Source of the DNA: Mycobacterium aquaticum
Lineage (GTDB): Bacteria > Actinomycetota > Actinomycetes > Mycobacteriales > Mycobacteriaceae
Direction: 5' to 3'
NCBI RefSeq assembly: GCF_002086485.1
Contig: NZ_MVHF01000051.1
Coordinates: 1 to 62,379 of the forward strand
DNA: 62,379 bases
Positions 34,506 through 43,167 of the stretch are shown here, one piece after another. Numbering within the stretch: position 1 is the first letter of the stretch; each line of letters starts with the position of its first letter. The translations under genes were made by a program, and so were the position numbers. The notes beneath the pieces are model-generated. The model did no database searches. It saw only the letters and a list, made by a program, of their open reading frames with translations, and was not told the DNA's origin.

Positions 34506-34528
34506 TATTAACTTTCTCGGAGGTCCCG

Positions 34529-35416
34529 GTGCCCGGATCGATCACAGTCGCTGCGGTTCAGGCGACACCGCTGGCGATGGAAGGCCTGCCGGTGTTCGGC
34601 AGAACCGACACCGTCACCGAGTTCGCGGCCGACGTCGTGCGTGTCCGCGAACAGGTGACGGGCCCGGCGTTGATTGTCTATCCCGAGATCCACCTGTTCG
34701 GCACCGACGACGCCGAAACCCTCGCCAAGGCCGCCGAACCGCTGGACGGTCCGCTGATCGCGGCACTGGGCGAGGTCGCCCGTGCCGCTGACGCGTGGCT
34801 GGTGCCCGGCTCGGTGCTGGAGCTCGGAGACAACGGCGAATTGTTCAACACCGCACCGGTTTTCGCTCCCGACGGCCGCTTGGCGGCGTCCTACCGCAAG
34901 ATCTTCCCGTGGCGCCCGTACGAGAAGTTCACGCCGGGGGACGCCTTCGTCACCGTCGACATCCCCGACGTTGGCCGCCTCGGCATGTCCATCTGCTACG
35001 ACGCCTGGTTCCCCGAATTGAGCCGCCACCTCGCCTGGATGGGCGCCGACGTGATCGTCAACGTCGTCAAGACCACCACCCCGGACCGCTTCCAGGAATT
35101 GGTGCTGGCCCGGGCGAATTCGATTGTGAACCAGGTGTTCACGGTCAGCGTCAACTGCGCCGGGCCCGTCGGCATGGGGCGCAGCATCCTGGTCGATCCC
35201 GAAGGCGCTGTGCTGCAGGAAAGTCCGGATGAATCACCTGAGGTGTTCTATCAGCACATCGACTTCGGAGCCGTCGCCGCGGTACGCGAACGCGGCACCG
35301 CCGGAACCAACCGGATGTGGGATCAGTTCGGGCCGTCCGACCGCCCGATACCGCTCCCGCTGTACGACGGGCGCATCGATCCGCAGCGCTGGTCACCCTC
35401 GAATCACGCCGACTGA
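34529..35416 (+). CDS. Nitrilase-superfamily carbon-nitrogen hydrolase
   Basis: The 295-residue amidase/nitrilase-fold enzyme has its catalytic triad in place: Glu53 (VYPEIHLFG), Lys124 (SYRKIFPW) and Cys156 (SICYDAWFPE). The Cys context with Trp-Phe-Pro-Glu resembles aliphatic amidases and N-carbamoyl hydrolases; the substrate is unknown. GTG 34529 has GGAGG 5 nt upstream. It is the first gene of a three-gene operon with an amino-acid-type permease and a second nitrilase, so import and hydrolysis of an amide compound is the likely theme. Confidence 0.9.
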   Translation: MPGSITVAAVQATPLAMEGLPVFGRTDTVTEFAADVVRVREQVTGPALIVYPEIHLFGTDDAETLAKAAEPLDGPLIAALGEVARAADAWLVPGSVLELGDNGELFNTAPVFAPDGRLAASYRKIFPWRPYEKFTPGDAFVTVDIPDVGRLGMSICYDAWFPELSRHLAWMGADVIVNVVKTTTPDRFQELVLARANSIVNQVFTVSVNCAGPVGMGRSILVDPEGAVLQESPDESPEVFYQHIDFGAVAAVRERGTAGTNRMWDQFGPSDRPIPLPLYDGRIDPQRWSPSNHAD

Positions 35417-35427
35417 AAGGCACCGCA

Positions 35428-36804
35428 ATGACCCAAACAGCCGCAGGGCAACCAACTTTGGTGCGTGCCCTCGGGTTGCGTTCGCTGGTGCTGTTCGGCC
35501 TGGCGTACATGACGCCGCTGATCGTGCTCGGCATCTTCGGTGTGGTCGCCGCTGCGACGGCGGGCGCCTCGGCGTCGGCCTACCTGATCGCGTTGGCGGC
35601 CATGCTGTTCACGGCATCCAGCTACGGCCGGATGGCGGCCGCCTACCCGGTATCGGGTTCGGCCTACACCTACGTGCGGCGCACCATCGACACCCGCATC
35701 GGATTCCTCACCGGCTGGGCGGTGCTGCTCGATTACCTGTTCCTGCCCATGGTCATCTGGCTGATCGGGGCGGCGTACCTGGAGGCGCAGTTTCCCGCGG
35801 TGCCGGGCTGGCTGTGGGTCGTCGGCTTCATCCTGATCACCACTGCGCTCAACGTCATCGGGATCAAGGTCGCCGACAAGGCCAACTACCTGCTGATGGC
35901 CTTCCAGCTGTTGGTCATCGTGTTGTTCGTGGCGCTGTCGGTCGCCTCGGTGTTCCGTAATGACGGTGCCGGTGGTCTGGTCAGTGCGAGCCCGTTCACC
36001 GGGATCGGCGCGAGCATCGGGGGAGTGACCGCCGGTGCCGCCATCGCCGCCTACTGTTTCCTGGGTTTCGACGCGGTCACCACATTCACCGAGGAGGCCG
36101 TCGAACCTCGTAAGAACATGCCGCGCGCCATCATGCTGATCGCGCTGATCGGTGGTTCGATCTTTCTGCTTGTCGCCTACACGACCCAATTGGTCCATCC
36201 CGGAGGGGAATTCAGCGATTCATCGTCGGCGGCGCTGGAGATCGCCAAACAGATCGGCGGCAACCTGTTCGGGGCGGTGTTCCTCGCCGGCTTGATCCTG
36301 GCGCAGTTCGCTTCCGGGATCGCCGCGCAGGCCTCGGCGTCGCGTCTGCTGTTCGCAATGGGTCGCGACGGAACCCTGCCGCGAGCGGTGTTCGGCAAGA
36401 TCAGCGCGAAGTTCCGCACCCCGGCGGTCAATCTGGTGATGGTCGGCGTGGTGGGTCTGCTGGCGGTGTTTCTCGACGTCGCGACGTCGACGTCGTTCAT
36501 CAATTTCGGTGCGTTCGTCGCGTTCACCCTCGTGAACGTGTCGGTAATCGTCTACTACTTCCGCCAGCGCGCCGCGGGTGTCGTGCACAACCCGCTGCTC
36601 TACGTCGTGGCGCCGGCGATCGGCGCGGTCATCACGTCGTATCTGTTGATGCAACTCGACAACCGGGCGATCATCCTCGGGCTGAGCTGGCTGGGCATCG
36701 GCATCGTGGTGCTGGCCGTGACCAGTCACGGGTTCAAGGAGCTGCCACCGGAGATCGCAGTCGACGAAGCGGAGATCGATATCGCCGAACCTGCGGCACA
36801 GTGA
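35428..36804 (+). CDS. APC-superfamily amino acid/amine permease
   Basis: The 458-residue protein has about 12 transmembrane helices. TM1 carries the unwound APC motif (FGLAYMTPLIVLGIFG, about 27-42), TM6 has AAIAAYCFLGFDAVTTFTEEAVEP, and QASASRLLFAMGRDGTLP follows TM8. It resembles the putrescine/amino acid permease branch. ATG 35428 follows AAAGGCACCGCA, 11 bp after the first nitrilase gene. Likely imports the nitrilogenous substrate of its neighbours (inference). Confidence 0.9.
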   Translation: MTQTAAGQPTLVRALGLRSLVLFGLAYMTPLIVLGIFGVVAAATAGASASAYLIALAAMLFTASSYGRMAAAYPVSGSAYTYVRRTIDTRIGFLTGWAVLLDYLFLPMVIWLIGAAYLEAQFPAVPGWLWVVGFILITTALNVIGIKVADKANYLLMAFQLLVIVLFVALSVASVFRNDGAGGLVSASPFTGIGASIGGVTAGAAIAAYCFLGFDAVTTFTEEAVEPRKNMPRAIMLIALIGGSIFLLVAYTTQLVHPGGEFSDSSSAALEIAKQIGGNLFGAVFLAGLILAQFASGIAAQASASRLLFAMGRDGTLPRAVFGKISAKFRTPAVNLVMVGVVGLLAVFLDVATSTSFINFGAFVAFTLVNVSVIVYYFRQRAAGVVHNPLLYVVAPAIGAVITSYLLMQLDNRAIILGLSWLGIGIVVLAVTSHGFKELPPEIAVDEAEIDIAEPAAQ

Positions 36805-36808
36805 GTAC

Positions 36809-37591
36809 GTGAAAGTCGCACTGGCGCAGATCGGTTCGGGCACCGACATCGCCGCCAACCTCGAGCAGATCGCCTCTGCCGCCACGGCGGCACGGGCCGA
36901 CGGCGCCGAGGTGGTGCTGTTCCCCGAATATTCGATGTATGAAAAGCCAGTCGTGGACGGCAGTTTCGCTGAAGTGGCCGAGCCGCTTGACGGGCCGTTC
37001 GGTTCGTCTTTGGCGGCACTGGCCGCCCGGCTCGGCATCGCCGTCGTGGCCGGGTTGGTCGAGGACAATCCGGACGACCCCACGCGGCCGTTCAACACCC
37101 TGGCCGCCTGGAGTGCGTCCGGGGCGTTTCTCGGCCGGCACCGCAAGGCGCTGCTCTACGACGTCGGGGTGTTCAGCGAGTCGACATACATCAGTGCCGG
37201 CGACGTCACTGATCCGTCGGTGATCCGCGTCGGCTCTACCCTCTTCGGCCTCCAGACCTGCTACGAGCTCCGCTTCCCGGAGATCAGCCGGCGCCAGGCG
37301 CGCGCGGGTGCGACAGTTCTCGCGGTGCTGTCGTCCTGGGTGCCCGGGCCGGGCAAGGTCACGCAATGGTCGACGCTCGCTGCTGCCCGCGCGATCGAGA
37401 ACATCTGCCATGTCGCCGCCGTCACCCAGGCGGCGCCGGTCTCCACCGGACACAGCCTGGCCGTGGCGCCCGACGGAACCGTGCTGGCGACTCTCGGCGA
37501 CGCTCCCGCGCTGGTCACGGTGACGGTTGACGCGTCTCTGACCGAACGCCAGCGGCAGGCCGACCCTCACGCGCTGACCGTCGATCTGTGA
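36809..37591 (+). CDS. Second nitrilase-superfamily carbon-nitrogen hydrolase
   Basis: The 260-residue product has its triad in place: Glu40 (LFPEYSMYE), Lys113 (HRKALLYD) and Cys151 (QTCYELRFPE). It is shorter and of a different branch from the first nitrilase of this operon; the CYELRFPE context is the omega-amidase/Nit branch (carbon-nitrogen hydrolases such as deaminated glutathione amidase). GTG 36809 is 4 bp after the permease stop. Substrate unknown. Confidence 0.9.
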   Translation: MKVALAQIGSGTDIAANLEQIASAATAARADGAEVVLFPEYSMYEKPVVDGSFAEVAEPLDGPFGSSLAALAARLGIAVVAGLVEDNPDDPTRPFNTLAAWSASGAFLGRHRKALLYDVGVFSESTYISAGDVTDPSVIRVGSTLFGLQTCYELRFPEISRRQARAGATVLAVLSSWVPGPGKVTQWSTLAAARAIENICHVAAVTQAAPVSTGHSLAVAPDGTVLATLGDAPALVTVTVDASLTERQRQADPHALTVDL

Positions 37592-37668
37592 CAGGTGGGG
37601 CGATTACGGAAACAGCGGGCGGCTGCGGTAGGCTTTCGACCGCTGCCGGAGAGATCCGGAATGCACCA

Positions 37669-37740
<72 letters not shown>

Positions 37741-37745
<5 letters not shown>

Positions 37746-37788
37746 TCAAGAAACTCGCCGGCGTAGCCGAGCGAGTTTTTTGATGGTC
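37741..37788 (+). terminator. tRNA terminator made from the tRNA 3' end
   Basis: The last five bases of the tRNA and the 13 after them (37741-37758) pair with 37771-37788 over 18 positions with a single G-T wobble. The loop is 12 nt, and the descending arm contains six T. In the transcript this hairpin would compete with the tRNA 3' end before processing. Confidence 0.75.
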
Positions 37789-37816
37789 GGCTGCTGTCCG
37801 TCCGGCCAGAAAAGCC

Positions 37817-38935
37817 CTATGAACCGGCGAGGAAGCCCTGAACGGTGCCGTCGGTCTCCCGCCGATGCACCGCGCACGCCCCGCCACCGGACCGCTTCAC
37901 CTCGTACATCGCGGAATCGGCGTGACGGATCACCTGATCGAGGGAGAAGTGCGGCTCCGTCGCCGCAATCGACGCCACACCGACGCTCACGGACAGTGTC
38001 CGGTCACCGACCTCGATACGGGTGAGTACAGCGAGCCGATCCAGCAGTTCCACCATGCCGCCGGGTTCATCGATCATCGTCACCAGCGCCAGCTCGTCAC
38101 CACCGAGCCGCGCGGCGATCTCCCCGGGGCGGGCGATGGACCGCAGCCGCCCCGCCATCGCAATCAGCGCCACGTCGCCGGCCGCGTGGCCCGCGTCGTC
38201 GTTGAGCCGCTTGAATCGGTCGATGTCGCAGACGGCCACCACCAGATTGGCCGGCGGCGTCCTTCCCGACACGATTCGACGCACGGCCGCGTGCATGCCG
38301 CGACGGTTGCGCAGCCCGGTCAGCTGATCACGGTGGGCCGACTGTGCGACTTGGGTGACCGCACGGCGACCGCTCTCGATGAGGACGCAGCCGGTCAGTG
38401 GCACCAGTACCACCCACATCAGTGCTGGCATGTAGATCGTGTACAGACCCCAGAGGCTGTCGTGCCGTACACGGACGGCCCAGCCAGTGATGCCGGCGAT
38501 CAGCATGGCGCCGAAGGCGCAGTGCACCGCCAGCAGTCGCGCCCCGAGCAGGAATCCGACGAAGACTCCCGTGATGCCGAGGTACAGCGTGGTGCACAGA
38601 CGCGCCTCGGTGGTGGACATGGTCGCCGCGACGGCGGCCACGGTGATGTCGGCCCACACCACGAAGGCGACCGCGGCCTCGTACCGCGGCCAGGGCCGTC
38701 GTAACCACCGGCACCCGATCACGGCACCGGAGATCGCCGCCACGGCCTGTACCGATCGCGATGCGACACCGGCCGGCCCCGCCGGGTTGAACTGCACGAT
38801 GATGCCCAACCCCGCCAGTGCGAAACAGCCCAGCGCCGTCACCAGGCAGAAGGCGCGCATGAAACGGCCGTCACGCAGAGCATCAGTAGCAAACTTGAAC
38901 TCGGCCCTACTCAACCAATTCTCCGTCTTCACCAT
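37817..38935 (-). CDS. Membrane-bound diguanylate cyclase (GGDEF protein)
   Basis: The 372-residue protein has about five or six transmembrane helices (about 20-195) and a C-terminal GGDEF domain beginning at AHRDQLTGLRNRRGM. The active site reads RLGGDELALV, a functional variant of GGDEF. It also has CDIDRFKRLNDDAGHAAGD for metal and GTP binding. An RxxD inhibitory site is not obvious. It makes cyclic di-GMP in response to an unknown membrane signal. I chose ATG 38935 (MVKTENWL); the longer frame to 39067 lacks coding character. Confidence 0.92.
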   Translation of the reverse strand: MVKTENWLSRAEFKFATDALRDGRFMRAFCLVTALGCFALAGLGIIVQFNPAGPAGVASRSVQAVAAISGAVIGCRWLRRPWPRYEAAVAFVVWADITVAAVAATMSTTEARLCTTLYLGITGVFVGFLLGARLLAVHCAFGAMLIAGITGWAVRVRHDSLWGLYTIYMPALMWVVLVPLTGCVLIESGRRAVTQVAQSAHRDQLTGLRNRRGMHAAVRRIVSGRTPPANLVVAVCDIDRFKRLNDDAGHAAGDVALIAMAGRLRSIARPGEIAARLGGDELALVTMIDEPGGMVELLDRLAVLTRIEVGDRTLSVSVGVASIAATEPHFSLDQVIRHADSAMYEVKRSGGGACAVHRRETDGTVQGFLAGS

Positions 38936-39212
38936 GCCGGTTTTCCTGGAACAAGTTGTCACGTAAACGCCGGAAATGTATCCCATAGGGAAGATTCGGC
39001 ACATTCTCGTGTTGTTGCCGTGATGAGATCGTCGGCACAGTTCTATCAACGTCCACACACTGTGCATCGGCGCGCCAGCTAACGCCGCCGCTCAGAGCCA
39101 GCCGGTTGTCGTATCCCGCTGTCAGGATGCGCTCATGGTGCAGCCAAATTCTCCGTACCGGGATTAGGTGCACGCAGCGGACGAACGGCGTCATCGGCGG
39201 TACCGTCCAGCC

Positions 39213-39719
39213 ATGGCCACGCCGTGGATCATGCTCACCGCCGCATCAGCTGTCGGTCTCACGGGTTGCGCGCTGCCGATCGCCGGCACCGCAACCGCAC
39301 CGCGGCCGTACAGCGGACCGGTTGACGTCACCTTCGCCTACACCGACAGCTTCGACGTGCTGCCGGGCGGAAAGTGCCGGGGGAGAGGCCTGTTCGCCGG
39401 CGTCCGCGACGGCGCTCAGCTCGACGTGGTCTCACTGACCGGATATGGTGCAAGGGCGACGGCCACGCTGCACGTGCGGTACGAGGAGGATCCAGCCCGC
39501 CGCCAGGGCGACGACGGGAAGTTCTGTATCGCCCGCTTCACCTTCGTCACTCCCGAGCCGCCGTCTCGTGTCGGGTACGTGGCCGAGCACCCGGCCGGCC
39601 CGCTGCCCGTCATCGGCCCCGGCGTCGGCCCGACGTTCGAGACCGTGTTGTCGGCGTGCACGGAGCTGAACTCACCGCCCGAGGCGCCGTGCGGCTATAC
39701 GCGCCAGGCACCGCGGTGA
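39213..39719 (+). CDS. Putative small secreted lipoprotein
   Basis: The 168-residue product has a lipoprotein signal (MATPWIMLTAASAVGLTGC), with lipobox VGLTGC and Cys about residue 19. The mature part is beta-rich, with three further Cys (GGKCRGRG, DGKFCIARF, LSACTEL) and APCGYTRQ near the end. I do not recognise a domain; many mycobacterial lipoproteins are of this size. Divergent from the diguanylate cyclase gene. A longer frame from 39168 would spoil the signal peptide. Confidence 0.75.
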   Translation: MATPWIMLTAASAVGLTGCALPIAGTATAPRPYSGPVDVTFAYTDSFDVLPGGKCRGRGLFAGVRDGAQLDVVSLTGYGARATATLHVRYEEDPARRQGDDGKFCIARFTFVTPEPPSRVGYVAEHPAGPLPVIGPGVGPTFETVLSACTELNSPPEAPCGYTRQAPR

Positions 39720-39852
39720 CTGTACCCGGACGAGAATTCCCTGAGGCATTCGTATTCGACTGGGCAGCATGGCAATTCGCCCGAGCCGAATACACCTGAG
39801 TCGCAGGGAAAGCAGCCTCCGTCGTCGATGTGAGGCGGCAGAAGGGCACCGG

Positions 39853-40344
39853 TCAGGCGGCAGAGCGGTAGTACTCCGCCAACGCCGGGTAGTAGTCGGC
39901 GAAGTCCGGCGCGCCGGCACCCGTCTCCGCTGCCACCAGGTTGTCCAGGTAGTACTCCCACCCGGGCCCCGCCTGGCTGGCGTCGTCGGTTTCTCCGAGG
40001 TGGTGGGTGAACACCAGGACCGCGCCGGCACCGTCGGCCCGGATCCGCGCCTCCAGATGCCAGCTGCCGTACTCGTCCACCGCGGTCAACGCAAGGTGAT
40101 GCGGTGGATCGCAGGCCACGATCGTCATCTCGCTCTCCGGGATCTCGTCTTCGAACCCCAGGCGCACGGTGATCGTGTTGCCGACGCCGGCCTGTCCGGT
40201 CCACGATCCGAACCAGCGGGCGGTGCGATCGGATTCGGTGATCGACGCCCATACGTCCTCGACAGTGGCGTTGAAGCGCCGCTCCAGGATCAGATCCCGA
40301 CCGGTCTCGCTGCGCTGAATGCGCCCAGTTCCGTTGACAGTCAT
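39853..40344 (-). CDS. AHSA1/SRPBCC-domain protein
   Basis: At 163 residues it is a typical AHSA1-like (Aha1 C-terminal) SRPBCC protein: LILERRFNATVEDVWASITESDRTARWFGSWTG near the N terminus and the C-terminal helix GWEYYLDNLVAAETG. Such proteins are very often in an operon with an ArsR-type regulator, as here (4-bp overlap). The ligand is unknown. Confidence 0.88.
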   Translation of the reverse strand: MTVNGTGRIQRSETGRDLILERRFNATVEDVWASITESDRTARWFGSWTGQAGVGNTITVRLGFEDEIPESEMTIVACDPPHHLALTAVDEYGSWHLEARIRADGAGAVLVFTHHLGETDDASQAGPGWEYYLDNLVAAETGAGAPDFADYYPALAEYYRSAA

Positions 40345-40727
40345 GCAGTTCCCTTTCGTTCGGTGCGGTCGACGCTGCCGCCGGATGCTGCATGTTCGCG
40401 TTCCCTGCGGGCGCGACGCACTTCGGTGTCCAGTGCCGCGCCGGCCAGCAGTTCGGCCGCGCGGGCGGGTCCACGAAGCTCCCGAAGCCAGGAATCGACC
40501 TCGCCGAGGGCCTCCAGCCGGAGCCGGTAGGTGCGCTCACGGCCATCGGAGGAGTCCGCATCCACCTCGACGAGGCCGGCCTCCCGAAGCACCCGCAGAT
40601 GCCGGCTCACTGCAGGGCGACTGATCCCGAACTGGGCGGCGACCTCACCGGCGGGCAGGGGCCGGCCACGCAGCAGGAGCAAGATCCGGCGGCGTACCGG
40701 GTCCGCGATGGCGGGGAACACGCTCAC
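40341..40727 (-). CDS. ArsR-family regulator of the AHSA1 gene
   Basis: The 128-residue winged-helix protein reads IADPVRRRILLLLRGRPLPAGEVAAQFGISRPAVSRHLRVLREAGLVEV. No Cys or clustered His is placed like a metal site, so it is the non-metal ArsR type that accompanies AHSA1 genes. Start is GTG 40727. A perfect 16-bp palindrome lies 10 bp upstream, a likely autoregulatory site. Confidence 0.9.
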   Translation of the reverse strand: MSVFPAIADPVRRRILLLLRGRPLPAGEVAAQFGISRPAVSRHLRVLREAGLVEVDADSSDGRERTYRLRLEALGEVDSWLRELRGPARAAELLAGAALDTEVRRARREREHAASGGSVDRTERKGTA

Positions 40728-40736
40728 TCAAACAAT

Positions 40737-40752
40737 GTAACCGATCGGTTAC
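40737..40752. promoter_or_regulatory. Perfect palindrome upstream of arsR-AHSA1
   Basis: GTAACCGATCGGTTAC, 16 bp and perfectly symmetric, 10 bp before the ArsR start and 11 bp after the aztD stop. It is the probable ArsR operator; the same position could also help end aztD transcription. Confidence 0.75.
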
Positions 40753-40762
40753 GCATCTGACC

Positions 40763-42004
40763 TCACTGGTGTGCCATTTGCGCCCCGGTCGCGCCTGCCG
40801 TCTCGTCGGGTACCTGCGTAACGGTCGCTTTCCTCAGCACCGTCCGGGTCGGGATGTCGATTGCGGTCACCGTCCTGGTCGCGGGGTCGGTCACGTAGGC
40901 CACTGAGCCGAGCGTGCTCACCGCTGGTCGAGGGTCCTGCCAGGTGGTCGACTCGACCCACGGCTCCGTCACCGCGAGCTCACCGATCACGGCGCCGGTG
41001 TCGGGGTTGAGGAAGCGGAGCCGCCCGTCGGTGCCCAGCACGATCATCTCGCCGAACTGTCCGCGAGCGAGGGAACGGAAGCTGTATGAGGCGGGGAGGT
41101 CGACCAGGCGAACCGAGTTGGTGCGGGTATCGATGAGGCTGACTCGGGTGGGGCGCTCGAGCTTGGCGGCCTTGTCTACCTTGTAGTCGCCGAGTACCAC
41201 CGGATGTGCCTGCGTCGCAGCCACATTGCCGATCCTGGCGTAGCCCGGCGTGGGGGCTGGAACCTTTGTGATCTGGTTTCCGCGCACCACCAGAACGCCG
41301 TTCTCACAACCGAAGACGACGGCGTCCTGCGCAGCACCCTCACCGTGGACGCCCGGGCATTCGGTGCTGTCGGCGATCTGTCGCTGCTGCGCATCGAGGA
41401 TCTGCACTCCGGTACGAACGGTTTCGTCACCGGTGGTGATCACCAACGATCCGTCGGCGCGCGGTACCGCGACGCCGTGGTGCGGATGTGGCGCGGTGTA
41501 CACCGACTGCGGGGCTGACTGGTCGCCAATCCGGTTACTGGGGATTGAGGTGACGGTGCCGGCGCCATCGGAGAACAGGGCGGTGATGCCGTCGTGCGTG
41601 ACCACGTGGCCCGGCTCGGGCGCGGTGATGCGGATGTCGGTCAGCTTCGGCGGCGCGGTCTGGAAGTGTGCGTGGTCGCCGTGCTCCTTCGCCCAGGTCC
41701 CGGTGTCGAGCACGGTGAAGCCGTCACCGTCGGCGAGCATCACGTGGCGGTTGTCGCCGGCCGCCTTGACCCTCAGGTAGCCGCTTGCGGGCAGGTCGGC
41801 GATCTGCTCCAGGGTGGTGGCATCCAGGATCATCACCCCGCCGTCGTAGGTAACGGCCAGGCGCGGTGTTGGCCGCCGCTGTTCGACAGTGCCGCCGGCG
41901 GCGGCCTCACCCGCGGACGACGGTGCCGACTGCTCCGTACCGGAACCGCAGGCGGTGAGCAGGACAGCCGCGGCCACCGCGGAGATCGTGTGTTCAAGGC
42001 GCAT
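40763..42004 (-). CDS. aztD: Zinc metallochaperone AztD-like secreted lipoprotein
   Basis: AztD is a beta-propeller-like periplasmic protein that hands zinc to the ABC-transporter binding protein AztC. The 413-residue product has a lipoprotein signal ending LLTACGSG and then beta-propeller repeats (LAVTYDGGVMILDATTLEQIADL, VSLIDTRTNSVRLVDL). Two His-rich spots are present (EHGDHAHF and APHPHHGVAV) that match a zinc-binding role. ATG 42004 was chosen because it puts the signal peptide at the N terminus; ATG 42025 is possible. A Zur-box-like palindrome lies 21 bp upstream. Unusually, it is separated by 7 kb from aztCAB and reads the other way. Confidence 0.82.
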   Translation of the reverse strand: MRLEHTISAVAAAVLLTACGSGTEQSAPSSAGEAAAGGTVEQRRPTPRLAVTYDGGVMILDATTLEQIADLPASGYLRVKAAGDNRHVMLADGDGFTVLDTGTWAKEHGDHAHFQTAPPKLTDIRITAPEPGHVVTHDGITALFSDGAGTVTSIPSNRIGDQSAPQSVYTAPHPHHGVAVPRADGSLVITTGDETVRTGVQILDAQQRQIADSTECPGVHGEGAAQDAVVFGCENGVLVVRGNQITKVPAPTPGYARIGNVAATQAHPVVLGDYKVDKAAKLERPTRVSLIDTRTNSVRLVDLPASYSFRSLARGQFGEMIVLGTDGRLRFLNPDTGAVIGELAVTEPWVESTTWQDPRPAVSTLGSVAYVTDPATRTVTAIDIPTRTVLRKATVTQVPDETAGATGAQMAHQ

Positions 42005-42024
42005 GGCATCACGCTTATCGATCA

Positions 42025-42039
42025 TGAAAACCATTGTCA
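42025..42039 (-). promoter_or_regulatory. Zur-box-like site upstream of aztD
   Basis: TGAAAACCATTGTCA, an imperfect copy of the mycobacterial Zur palindrome (TGAAAAT-N-ATTTTCA as I know it), 20 bp ahead of the chosen aztD start. The left half-site is intact; the right one has two changes. Confidence 0.65.
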
Positions 42040-42081
42040 AAGCGTGGCTCAGCGATATGTGCATATCCCCGGCCCGCGGGA

Positions 42082-43005
42082 TCAGATGTCGGACGGCTCG
42101 TCGACCCCTTCGTGCTCAGTTGTGCGCGAGCCCGGTTCTTCCGAGCGGACGGCCGACCAGCTGGCGAGCATTCGCAGCTTCTCGTCGGCCGCGCTGCCGG
42201 CAGGCGCGGTGTATCCGGTGAGCACCAGTCGGTCATCGCCGGTTGAGCGAACGTCGAGCGAGTCGTAGGCGAGGTCGATCGGGCCGACGATGGGATGGTT
42301 GAAGTGTTTGAGCCCGGTGTTGTGGTTACGCACATTGTGAGCGCCCCAGCGGCTGCGGAAATCCTCGCTGCGGGTGGCGAGTTCGCCGACGAGGTCAGTG
42401 AGATCCTTGTTGTAGGGGTCGCGGCCCGCCTCGGTACGCAACAGCGCGACGGTGGTGTCCATCGAACCCCCATAGTCCGGGAAGAAGTCGGCGGCACGCT
42501 CGTCGAGGAAGTTGAACCGGGCAATGTTGGCTCTCCACGCAGGCTCGTCGAGCACCGGTGCGTACAGCGCCCGACCGAGAGCGTTGCTGGCGACGATGTC
42601 GAGTCGGCCGTTGCGGATGAACGCCGCTGCCCCTGTCATCGCATCGAGGAGTTGCTGCAGGCTCTCGGGGAGCCGCGCAGGAGTGCGACGGCGCGGGGTC
42701 CGCGTGGGTTTGGCGGCGCGAGCCAGATGGAATAGGTGGGCCGTTTCGGCGTCGTCCAGCAGTAGGGCGCGGGCGACGGCTGCCAGCACGTCATCGGATA
42801 CGCCCCTGATGTGTCCCTTCTCCAGGCGGGTGTACCAATCGGTGCTCACCCCGGCGAGTACGGCGACTTCCTCGCGTCGCAGGCCGGGAACGCGCCGTTG
42901 AGTCCCGCCCGCAGGGAGCCCGACTTGATCCGGGGTGATCCGGGCGCGGCGGGTGGCCAGGAAGTCACGGATGTCGGCGCGGTCCGGGGTGCCGCTGATG
43001 TTCAC
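42082..43005 (-). CDS. XRE-family regulator with MmyB-like ligand-binding domain
   Basis: The 307-residue product has an N-terminal helix-turn-helix (RDFLATRRARITPDQVGL, RRVPGLRREEVAVLAGVSTDWYTRLEKG; about 5-75). A C-terminal MLTR/MmyB-like ligand-binding domain follows (about 105-290) with the WRANIARFNFLDERAADFF and HNTGLKHFNHPIVGPIDLAYDSL segments. In Streptomyces and mycobacteria such regulators often sit divergent to oxidoreductase genes, as here. GTG 43005 is the only good start. A short palindrome lies 33 bp upstream. Confidence 0.9.
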   Translation of the reverse strand: MNISGTPDRADIRDFLATRRARITPDQVGLPAGGTQRRVPGLRREEVAVLAGVSTDWYTRLEKGHIRGVSDDVLAAVARALLLDDAETAHLFHLARAAKPTRTPRRRTPARLPESLQQLLDAMTGAAAFIRNGRLDIVASNALGRALYAPVLDEPAWRANIARFNFLDERAADFFPDYGGSMDTTVALLRTEAGRDPYNKDLTDLVGELATRSEDFRSRWGAHNVRNHNTGLKHFNHPIVGPIDLAYDSLDVRSTGDDRLVLTGYTAPAGSAADEKLRMLASWSAVRSEEPGSRTTEHEGVDEPSDI

Positions 43006-43037
43006 ACATCCGACGGTACGACCAGCCGTCGCAACGA

Positions 43038-43060
43038 AGGGGGTCCTGTTTGTACCCCCT
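43038..43060. promoter_or_regulatory. Inverted repeat between MmyB-like regulator and DUF2255 operon
   Basis: AGGGGGT-N9-ACCCCCT, perfect 7-bp arms, 33 bp from the regulator start and about 108 bp from the DUF2255 start. A candidate binding site of the MmyB-like regulator; the assignment is by position. Confidence 0.6.
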
Positions 43061-43167
43061 CTGACTCGACCTGCCACACAGAGGCTGAAAGGGGTTGTCT
43101 GAATGAGGTGACGAGTTGTGCGCGTGCCACTCGGCGCCGTCCCCGCACTTCACCATGAGGAGCCCAG

